Below are positions 1-5,020 of a DNA stretch of 5,020 nucleotides, in pieces. The position numbers and the translations under genes were made by a program. The stretch spans positions 1 to 5,020 of the forward strand of contig JAADHD010000174.1 of NCBI GenBank assembly GCA_013152075.1, read 5' to 3'. Numbering within the stretch: position 1 is the first letter of the stretch; each line of letters begins with the position of its first letter. The stretch is from Verrucomicrobiota bacterium (GTDB taxonomy: Bacteria > Verrucomicrobiota > Verrucomicrobiia > Verrucomicrobiales > DEV007). The notes below the pieces were generated by a model, which did no database searches, was not told the origin of the DNA, and worked only from the letters and a program-made list of their open reading frames with translations.

Positions 1-991
1 GCATTCCTCGTTTGTCCAAATCGCCCAGCAAAGCAGCCAGCGCCTGATCTAAAACTTCACACTTCTCGGGCGCGACAACAAACGTATTGTTGTGCATGTC
101 CCATCCCCCCAGATCCACTTCCACGGATCGAACATCACGTTCTACCAGACGTCGGGCCAGCAAACACCCCTGACCAAATGGATTGTCTCCGTAGGTTTCC
201 CGCACCTGCTCATCTTCTTTTTTGAGGTCAAAAACTTCCAGGTCGGCACTGGTCATAATGCGCACCGCGTCATCATACATCGAAGTGTAAGCCCTTACTT
301 TTTTGAGATCGTATTCCTTATGGAATCCAGCGTCCAGACTTTCCGCCAGACCTCGTCGGTGATTGAAGACCTCTTCTGTCACACCACGACGCTTGCTGTT
401 TTTCAATCCTGAATTCGGGTCATTGATAGACAAAGGTTCGAAAGAAGACTCGAAGAAACCGGAACCGCCGTTAATCCGGCTGGAACCACCGACAAAAACG
501 CTACCCGGCAGATTCGGGTTAATGCGTCCGTGAAATTTCTGCAACCAGGCCCCCACTCCGGGATGGCGGATCGTGGCACGCATTTCGTAACTGGTGTGCA
601 TCAGGTAATTCGCCTGGGCATGCGCGCCCGCGGTCGATGACATCGAGCGAATGATCGCCATTTTGTCAGTGTGATTTGCCAGTTGCGGCAAATATTCACT
701 GATCTCGATACCGTCCACTTTAGTCGGAATCGCCTTGGTCGGCCCCTGATTCTCATGCCCCACTTTTGGATCAAAAGTGTCCATGTGAGTCATGCCTCCG
801 TTCATATACAGATAAATGACCGACTTCGCCGAATTCATACGATTCGGTAAGCCCAAATTTGGCCCTAAAGCAGCTTCAGCGTTACCCGGCATAAAGGCAC
901 GCGCAGCGCCAACTCCTAGAAGAGTTTTAGCGGCAGCCGCCATAAAACGCCTACGCGTAGGGTCATCAGAGTTCAGCAGTGGATCAGTCAT
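1..991 (-). CDS. DUF1501 family protein, Tat-exported, C-terminus cut off by window edge
   Basis: Reading leftward from the ATG at 991 gives 330 uninterrupted codons and no stop before the edge. The N-terminus has a twin-arginine signal: TRRRFM at residues 12-17, then an alanine-rich hydrophobic stretch to about residue 33 and a likely cleavage near AEA-AL (residues 38-42). The start is chosen because it places this motif at the usual distance; the next Met (17) would destroy it. Family hallmarks are GGMTHMDTFDP (65-75) and GGWDMHNN (295-302). DUF1501 belongs to the alkaline phosphatase/sulfatase-like superfamily, and the Asp and His in these motifs (D71, D298, H300) are plausible metal ligands by inference. 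Members are usually roughly 420-480 residues, so about 100-150 residues, including the expected FGRTP-type motif, lie outside. It follows the DUF1549/DUF1553 gene by 71 bp on the same strand and is probably co-transcribed. No Shine-Dalgarno is visible. Enzymatic activity is unproven for the family. Confidence 0.93.
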   Translation of the reverse strand, partial: MTDPLLNSDDPTRRRFMAAAAKTLLGVGAARAFMPGNAEAALGPNLGLPNRMNSAKSVIYLYMNGGMTHMDTFDPKVGHENQGPTKAIPTKVDGIEISEYLPQLANHTDKMAIIRSMSSTAGAHAQANYLMHTSYEMRATIRHPGVGAWLQKFHGRINPNLPGSVFVGGSSRINGGSGFFESSFEPLSINDPNSGLKNSKRRGVTEEVFNHRRGLAESLDAGFHKEYDLKKVRAYTSMYDDAVRIMTSADLEVFDLKKEDEQVRETYGDNPFGQGCLLARRLVERDVRSVEVDLGGWDMHNNTFVVAPEKCEVLDQALAALLGDLDKRGM

Positions 992-1014
992 TACAGTTAT
1001 GGGTTGGGGGACAA

Positions 1015-1029
1015 CAAGCCTCAGGCTTG
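1015..1029 (-). other. Small hairpin in the gap between the two operon genes
   Basis: CAAGCC-TCA-GGCTTG is a perfect inverted repeat with a 6-bp stem and 3-nt loop. It lies 23 nt upstream of the DUF1501 start codon and 33 nt past the stop of the preceding gene. No T-run follows it on either strand, so it does not look like an intrinsic terminator. It could shape translation or processing of a two-gene transcript, but it may be chance. It abuts a 10-mer that is also present in the leader of the upstream gene. Confidence 0.35.
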
Positions 1030-1062
1030 CTTGGATATATTCTGAGTTCGGTTTAAAAAAGG

Positions 1063-3336
1063 TTAAAGCACAAAGATAAATTGCTGGGTATTCAACAAGG
1101 CCCATACGATATTGTCGTAGCCTTTTTCCCCATTTGCCTCGACTTCGACCAACAGTTTTTTCATTTCCGATTCGGTAGGCTTACGAGTCAGCATAGTCAT
1201 GTAAATAGTGCGTATTTTGTCTTCAGGTGTCTTGGCCCTATCAAGCTCCTGACCAAACACGGAATTCACATTGCGTAGCATTTCTGCCGTGGGTCCATTC
1301 AAAAGGTTCAAAGCCTGGGGAACAGAAGCACCCCAGTTGGCATTCTCGATCGTTTCGCGATCAGACTGACCGAACTCACGGAGAAAATGACCGCGTCTTG
1401 CCGGCGATTGCAGCTCCGAGGCACGGGCCAGTTCCTTCGTCGCCCGTGACCAGTTGCGAGCATCTGCCTGCATCTTCTTTGCCTTGGCCGCGAAAGCATC
1501 CTTCTCGGTTTTACTCAAGTTGGGATCCTTCATTGCCTTCCGGTAATCTTTTTTTCCAATCGCCTTGGTCTTAGGAAGCTTTGTCTTCACTTCATTCATG
1601 GCAGAAGACGCCATGCCAAGATTGGCCATCATCTGTTTCGTCTCGCCCCCTTTTGAAAGTTTATTGTAAGCGATGTCTGCAATTTTGTTATAAGACTCCT
1701 TGCGTAATTTCGACAAAGCCTTGCTCAAAGAGCGGATTCTTTCAGTATCTTCGTCTTTCCGCGCCTGCTGATACTGCTCTCTCACCTTTTCTTCTCTTAC
1801 ATTGATCGCCTTAGTCACTTTCGCCACCTCCTTTATCATCGCGAGATAATCGTCAGAACTTCGGTCTTCAAGGCTTTCAAAAATCTGCTTCTGGCGCTCT
1901 ATAGCATTCAAATCCTTTTCCAAACGCGGCTGATAGTGATCCGGATCATCGATCAACATCACAATCAGAGAATCCCAAACCTGTTCGGCAGACATCCGCC
2001 GCAAGGATGGGCCGGGAAAATAATACGGAACACCCGCCACAATTTCCTTCGAATAGACGGCTCGCTGATAAGTCTTGGTATTGTAAAGAATCTGCAAATA
2101 CTCGCGCAAATCATAATTGGACTCCTTCATCAATTTTTCGAGATAAGTCATCAGCGCCGGATTGGAATTGACCGTTTGATCGGTTAATTCATCCACAGAC
2201 CCAAGAATGCCCTCGCCAAAAACTCGTTTCCACAGACGGTTGGCAATTACCTTGGTAAAAGTCGGATTATCCGGTGACGTCATCCATGCAGCGTAGGCAT
2301 CCACTTGGTCCTCCACACTGTCGAGATCGATGTTTTCTCCAAACATCGCCGCAGCCGTAACCTTCGCTTTTGGTTTGGCGTCATCATACTGATAGTCATG
2401 CGGCAATAGCAGTTTCCGCTTATTCTCTCCTACACTGGTGTAACGAATAGGACGGTAAAGGTCCGTTGATGCACGACGCATCAAGCTGTATTCAGTGTCC
2501 CTCATACCGCGGACTTCTTTTTGCGCTTTGCGCTTTGCTTCACGTTTATCCATGTCGGAATACTTTTCCTTAACCAACTTGGCCGTCTGTTCACGAGCAA
2601 TTTGTTGGATCTGTTTATTAAACGTATTACGATTGTCCGTCTGGTAGCGAGCGGCATCTACATTGTAACTAAAGGCTGCCATTTTGAAGTAATCCATCTG
2701 CGTCCATTTATCGAAAGGATGGTTGTGGCATTGGGCACACTCCAGACGAGTACCCAGGAAAATACGAACCGTGTTCGACATGTTGTCCAGAGGCATACCT
2801 CGATCCCTCTGATAATAACCAATCGCACCGTTATCCCACAAATGACCTCGAGCCGAGATCATCTCTTTTACAAACTGATCGTAAGGTTTGTTTTCGCGAA
2901 GTGAACTTTTCACCCACAGTCGATAGGCCGCTTCTGCCTCTGTTGCAGCTCCACCGAGCCGAGCGTTGATGCGCAACACATCTGCCCAATAATTGTAATT
3001 ATGACTGACAAACCCCTCTGAGTTGAGAAGACGATCTATCAAACGTGAACGTTTGTCTGCATCTTTGGATGCAGTGAAAATTTTGGCCTCTGCCAGCGAA
3101 GGAATGCGACCAATAAGATCCAAATAAATTCTTCTCAGAAAAACCTCGTCACTCAGTGGAGCATTTGCTTCGACCTTGTGTTCCTTGTAGCCTTTTTCGA
3201 TCAGGGCATCGATTTTTTTGCTAGCCGCATTTTGCTTGGAGGAATCGGCCGCTTTGGTAAACGGTGCCGAGCTCATCATTGCCATCGCTATCGCGATAGC
3301 TACCGAATATTCAATCTTTAGAGGGATCTTTGGCAT
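1063..3336 (-). CDS. DUF1549/DUF1553 (PSCyt2-PSD1) secreted protein
   Basis: Complete 757-residue protein. A Sec signal peptide (K3, K7, hydrophobic 11-21, cleavage near TKA-AD at 27-31) supports the first ATG. DUF1549 spans about 40-227, with the typical FLRRIYLDLIGRIPS (66-80) and a CAQCHNHP motif (200-207) containing a c-type haem-like CxxCH. A charged helical linker (about 235-285) and a PHDYQYDDAKP segment (312-322) lead to DUF1553. The first part of DUF1553 is about 345-465 (MTSPDNP 352-358, ANRLWKRVFGEGI 365-377, PGPSLRRMSAEQVWDSL 441-457). The second is about 645-757 (REFGQSDRE 653-661, VPQALNLLNGP 672-682, NTQQFIF 749-755). Between them is a roughly 175-residue Lys/Glu-rich, probably coiled-coil insertion. 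There is no N-terminal PSCyt1 cytochrome domain, so this is the short architecture. The protein is typically encoded with a DUF1501 partner, as here. Its molecular function is unknown. No Shine-Dalgarno precedes the start. Confidence 0.95.
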   Translation of the reverse strand: MPKIPLKIEYSVAIAIAMAMMSSAPFTKAADSSKQNAASKKIDALIEKGYKEHKVEANAPLSDEVFLRRIYLDLIGRIPSLAEAKIFTASKDADKRSRLIDRLLNSEGFVSHNYNYWADVLRINARLGGAATEAEAAYRLWVKSSLRENKPYDQFVKEMISARGHLWDNGAIGYYQRDRGMPLDNMSNTVRIFLGTRLECAQCHNHPFDKWTQMDYFKMAAFSYNVDAARYQTDNRNTFNKQIQQIAREQTAKLVKEKYSDMDKREAKRKAQKEVRGMRDTEYSLMRRASTDLYRPIRYTSVGENKRKLLLPHDYQYDDAKPKAKVTAAAMFGENIDLDSVEDQVDAYAAWMTSPDNPTFTKVIANRLWKRVFGEGILGSVDELTDQTVNSNPALMTYLEKLMKESNYDLREYLQILYNTKTYQRAVYSKEIVAGVPYYFPGPSLRRMSAEQVWDSLIVMLIDDPDHYQPRLEKDLNAIERQKQIFESLEDRSSDDYLAMIKEVAKVTKAINVREEKVREQYQQARKDEDTERIRSLSKALSKLRKESYNKIADIAYNKLSKGGETKQMMANLGMASSAMNEVKTKLPKTKAIGKKDYRKAMKDPNLSKTEKDAFAAKAKKMQADARNWSRATKELARASELQSPARRGHFLREFGQSDRETIENANWGASVPQALNLLNGPTAEMLRNVNSVFGQELDRAKTPEDKIRTIYMTMLTRKPTESEMKKLLVEVEANGEKGYDNIVWALLNTQQFIFVL
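3287..3300. repeat. Perfect 14-bp palindrome inside the signal-peptide codons
   Basis: GCTATCGCGATAGC is its own reverse complement. It sits in codons about 13-17 of the DUF1549/DUF1553 gene, where alternating Ala and Ile codons encode the hydrophobic core. As RNA it could form a 5-bp stem with a 4-nt loop close to the start codon. The coding constraint (alternating GCN/ATH codons) makes a chance palindrome plausible, so a functional role is only a possibility. Confidence 0.3.
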
Positions 3337-3365
3337 AACAGACAGGGGCTTGGATATTTTATGTG

Positions 3366-3390
3366 AAAAATCAGCCCAACTGGGTTGATT
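3366..3390 (-). promoter_or_regulatory. Leader hairpin plus T-run upstream of the DUF1549/DUF1553 gene
   Basis: Read leftward, AATCAACCCA (3390-3381) and TGGGCTGATT (3378-3369) form a 10-bp inverted repeat with one G-T wobble and a 2-nt centre, so a real RNA hairpin would have a slightly wider loop. The distal arm runs straight into five T residues (3370-3366). This is the shape of a small intrinsic terminator pointing at the gene, whose start codon lies 29 nt further on. No leftward gene precedes it within the region, so if functional it would act as an attenuator-like leader element. The same palindrome could instead be an operator for a dimeric regulator. Stem GC content is modest, and no experiment is implied. 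Confidence 0.4.
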
Positions 3391-3404
3391 CTTAATCTGA
3401 CAAC

Positions 3405-3434
3405 AAAATATCGCATTTGTTTAAGAACCTTCAA
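3405..3434 (-). promoter_or_regulatory. Weak candidate sigma70-type promoter for the leftward operon
   Basis: On the minus strand, TTGAAG (3434-3429) and TATTTT (3410-3405) each match the -35 and -10 consensus at 4 of 6 positions and are separated by 18 bp. The predicted start near 3398 would give a leader of about 60 nt that includes the hairpin at 3369-3390. Such matches are common by chance in AT-rich DNA, so the support is mainly positional. Confidence 0.25.
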
Positions 3435-3540
3435 TAAAAACGCCTTACGCAATCGCGCTATCACTCACCACCACAAAAACTGTAAATTGATTCAAGCTGC
3501 TATGGGGGTGCCTATAAGAAACCAGGCCATCAAATCAGTC

Positions 3541-3583
3541 ACCTTAAAGCCCTTTTTTGATGCCCAATCCCACCTTTAAGCCA
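3541..3583. repeat. Imperfect direct repeat upstream of the propeller gene
   Basis: ACCTTAAAGCCC (3541-3552) and ACCTTTAAGCCA (3572-3583) match at 10 of 12 positions, with starts 31 bp apart, close to three helical turns. The inner heptamers CTTAAAG and CTTTAAG are also inverted complements. The pair lies about 64-106 bp upstream of the ATG at 3647, where a regulator could bind. The sequences are short and AT-rich, so chance is not excluded. Confidence 0.25.
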
Positions 3584-3646
3584 AATAAAACAGTCTGCTA
3601 AATCGTTGACCTGCCTTACTCTTAGCAAGCATCCTTCGTCTCTTAC

Positions 3647-4951
3647 ATGAAAGTCTTCATAGCCATTTGCTCCCTCTTCAGCATCACCAACGCTCAGGCC
3701 GCTGACACCCAAAACTGGCCGCAATGGCGCGGCCCCTTCGGCACTGGAGAAGCTACTGCCAACGCAGATCCCCCAGTCACCTGGGACGAAAATACCAACA
3801 TCAAATGGAAAACACCCTTGCCCGGGCGTGGTCTCTCCACACCTGTCATATGGGAAGATCACATCTTCCTTACCACTTCCATTCCGGTCGGTGAAAAACT
3901 CCCCCAAAAATACAGTGGAGCACCGGGAGCCCATGACAACAGCTCGATTACCCAGCAACATGAATTTGTGGTCATCGCCATCAATCGAAACAACGGTGAC
4001 ATCTTATGGCAGAGCAAGGTTAACAAAAAACTTCCCCATGAAGGAGCCCATGTCAGCGCCAGTCTCGCCTCCGCCTCCCCAGTCACCGATGGCAAGTTAG
4101 TGTATGCTTTTTTCGGTTCCTACGGATTATATGCTCTCGACTTTGATGGCAAGATCAAATGGCAGCTTGATCTGGGCACCATGAACACCAAGCACGGTCA
4201 TGGAGAAAGTAGCTCGCCTGCGCTCATCGGTGACACCCTGATCGTCAACTGGGATCACGAGGGCGAATCATTTGTCATCGCTATCGATACCAGCAATGGC
4301 AAACAGCGCTGGAAAAAGTCCCGCAATGAAGCCACTTCCTGGGCCTCACCCGTAGCCTTTTCTTTCGAAGACAGAGAGCAAGTGCTGATCAGCGGCACCG
4401 AACGGGTTCGTTGTTACGATGTCACCACGGGAGATGTTATCTGGAAGTGTGGTGGCCTTTCGGCCAACGTGGTCGCCACGCCTGTTGTGCGTGACGGCTT
4501 TGCCTGGATCGGTAGCAGTTACGGCATCCGTTACCTTATGACAATCAATCTGAAAGGCGCATCCGGTGACATCACTGACACCGACCACATCGTCTGGACC
4601 CGCCAACAACGAACCCCCTATGTCCCTTCTCCCCTACTCTACAAAGACACTCTTTATTACTTCTCCCACTATCAACCGATCATCTCACGGGTAATCGCTA
4701 AAACTGGCACAGACCTGCCCGGCCCCTTGCGCATCAAGGGCCTCCGTGATCTTTACGCCTCACCCGTTGGCGCGGCCAATCGCATCTACCTCACCGACTT
4801 ATCCGGCACCACCGTTGTCATTAGCCATACCAGGAAACTGCCCGAGATACTGGGCACCAATCATCTCGACGACGAATTCAGCGCCTCACCTGTGATCGTC
4901 GGCAAGCAACTCTTCCTGCGCGGCAAAAACCTCTATTGCATCAAGGAATAG
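3647..4951 (+). CDS. Secreted PQQ-like beta-propeller repeat protein
   Basis: Complete 434-residue protein. The N-terminus is a Sec signal peptide (K2, hydrophobic 3-13, cleavage near AQA-AD at 16-20), which supports the ATG at 3647; C8 is not in a valid lipobox. The mature protein opens with WPQWRGPFGTGEA (24-36), typical of PVC-phylum PQQ-like proteins. Repeated blade-closing motifs follow: NRNNGDILW (113-121), DFDGKIKW (165-172), DTSNGKQRW (214-222), DVTTGDVIW (258-266) and a divergent one ending in HIVW (314-317). HGHGESSSPAL (183-193) and two later ASPV segments (371-374, 413-416) fit the same fold. The family (PQQ_2, BamB-like) has a propeller scaffold; many members bind no quinone, and I see no proof of a cofactor or activity here. 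It is transcribed divergently from the DUF1549/DUF1553 operon. No Shine-Dalgarno precedes the start. A scaffold or substrate-binding role outside the cytoplasm is inference. Confidence 0.94.
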   Translation: MKVFIAICSLFSITNAQAADTQNWPQWRGPFGTGEATANADPPVTWDENTNIKWKTPLPGRGLSTPVIWEDHIFLTTSIPVGEKLPQKYSGAPGAHDNSSITQQHEFVVIAINRNNGDILWQSKVNKKLPHEGAHVSASLASASPVTDGKLVYAFFGSYGLYALDFDGKIKWQLDLGTMNTKHGHGESSSPALIGDTLIVNWDHEGESFVIAIDTSNGKQRWKKSRNEATSWASPVAFSFEDREQVLISGTERVRCYDVTTGDVIWKCGGLSANVVATPVVRDGFAWIGSSYGIRYLMTINLKGASGDITDTDHIVWTRQQRTPYVPSPLLYKDTLYYFSHYQPIISRVIAKTGTDLPGPLRIKGLRDLYASPVGAANRIYLTDLSGTTVVISHTRKLPEILGTNHLDDEFSASPVIVGKQLFLRGKNLYCIKE

Positions 4952-4953
4952 AG

Positions 4954-5003
4954 CGTTGCAACGTGGGGCGGGGTTTGTAATCGAGTAGTGACGAGAGCTC
5001 GAT
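4954..5003. repeat. Palindrome and inverted repeat just after the propeller gene
   Basis: Two bases after the stop codon lies the perfect palindrome CGTTGCAACG (4954-4963), then a G-rich stretch. ATCGAG (4980-4985) and CTCGAT (4998-5003) follow as a 6-bp inverted repeat around a 12-nt loop. The T-run after the second element is only three bases, so an intrinsic terminator is a weak reading. The arrangement could be the start of an intergenic palindromic repeat that continues past the right edge. The window ends 17 bp later, so its extent cannot be judged. Confidence 0.35.
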
Positions 5004-5020
5004 ATTTCCCATGCGGGTGG

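Larger units (their letters stand above)
3337..3646. other. Divergent intergenic region (310 bp), no gene seen
   Basis: This region separates the start codons of the leftward DUF1549/DUF1553-DUF1501 operon and the rightward propeller gene, so promoters for both should lie here. Its short open frames have no signal peptide, ribosome site or recognisable family. I see a weak leftward promoter candidate, a leader hairpin with a T-run, and an imperfect direct repeat, each listed separately. For the rightward gene, TTGACC at 3606-3611 matches a -35 box at 5 of 6 positions, but the 17-bp-spaced hexamer (GCATCC at 3629-3634) is a poor -10 box. I therefore do not call a rightward promoter. Confidence 0.7.

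Noticed and set aside
92..412. A 106-residue plus-strand open frame
   Set aside because: It lies wholly antisense to the DUF1501 coding region, whose conserved motifs prove the minus strand is the coding one.
816..1079. An 87-residue plus-strand open frame covering the DUF1501 start and the gap
   Set aside because: It is antisense to the Tat signal region and has no family resemblance.
2521..2904. A 127-residue plus-strand open frame
   Set aside because: It is antisense to the CxxCH region of DUF1549; its hydrophobic look comes from reading Lys/Glu-rich codons in reverse.
3385..3579. A 64-codon plus-strand open frame in the divergent intergenic region
   Set aside because: No ribosome site, signal peptide or domain; the sequence is AT-rich with an uneven, non-coding-like composition.
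3539..3961. A 140-residue minus-strand open frame overlapping the start of the propeller gene
   Set aside because: It is antisense to the signal peptide and first blades of a clearly coding gene, has no recognisable domain, and its composition looks like a reverse shadow.
4941..5012. A 23-codon minus-strand open frame at the right edge
   Set aside because: Too short, overlaps the end of the propeller gene, and is better explained by the palindromic tail.
1..5020. CRISPR array, tRNA/rRNA gene, insertion sequence, toxin-antitoxin or defence system
   Set aside because: No regularly spaced repeats, no tRNA-like CCA-ended cloverleaf, no transposase and no terminal inverted repeats were seen; all long coding regions belong to the three identified genes.

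Overview
The window looks like a piece of a chromosome from the PVC superphylum, most likely Verrucomicrobiota, with Planctomycetota as the alternative. The evidence is gene content: a DUF1549/DUF1553 (PSCyt2/PSD1) protein next to a Tat-exported DUF1501 protein is a hallmark pair of these phyla, often expanded to many paralogues per genome. The third gene, a secreted PQQ-type beta-propeller protein opening with an N-terminal WPQWRGP motif, is also typical of them. Base composition looks near balanced, and none of the three genes has a convincing Shine-Dalgarno sequence.

Layout. Positions 1-991 (minus) hold the first 330 codons of a DUF1501 protein whose C-terminus lies beyond the left edge. 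A 71-bp gap with a small hairpin separates it from a complete 757-residue DUF1549/DUF1553 protein at 1063-3336 (minus), which lies upstream of it in the direction of transcription. The two probably form one leftward operon. Positions 3337-3646 are a 310-bp divergent intergenic region with a weak candidate leftward promoter, a hairpin followed by a T-run in the leader of the leftward operon, and an imperfect direct repeat nearer the rightward gene. Positions 3647-4951 (plus) encode a complete 434-residue exported PQQ-like propeller protein. The last 69 bp contain a perfect 10-bp palindrome and a further inverted repeat, possibly the edge of an intergenic repeat or a weak terminator.

All three products carry export signals: Sec type for the DUF1549/DUF1553 and propeller proteins, Tat type for the DUF1501 protein. 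The locus therefore encodes an extracytoplasmic set. Paralogous loci are commonly found beside sulfatases and other polysaccharide-degradation genes, but no such gene is in this window and the biochemical role of the pair is not established. I see no mobile element, CRISPR array, RNA gene or defence system. The points most worth a second look are regulatory (a shared 10-mer in the two operon leaders and the leader hairpin) and structural (the long lysine-rich helical insertion and lone CxxCH motif in the DUF1549/DUF1553 protein).
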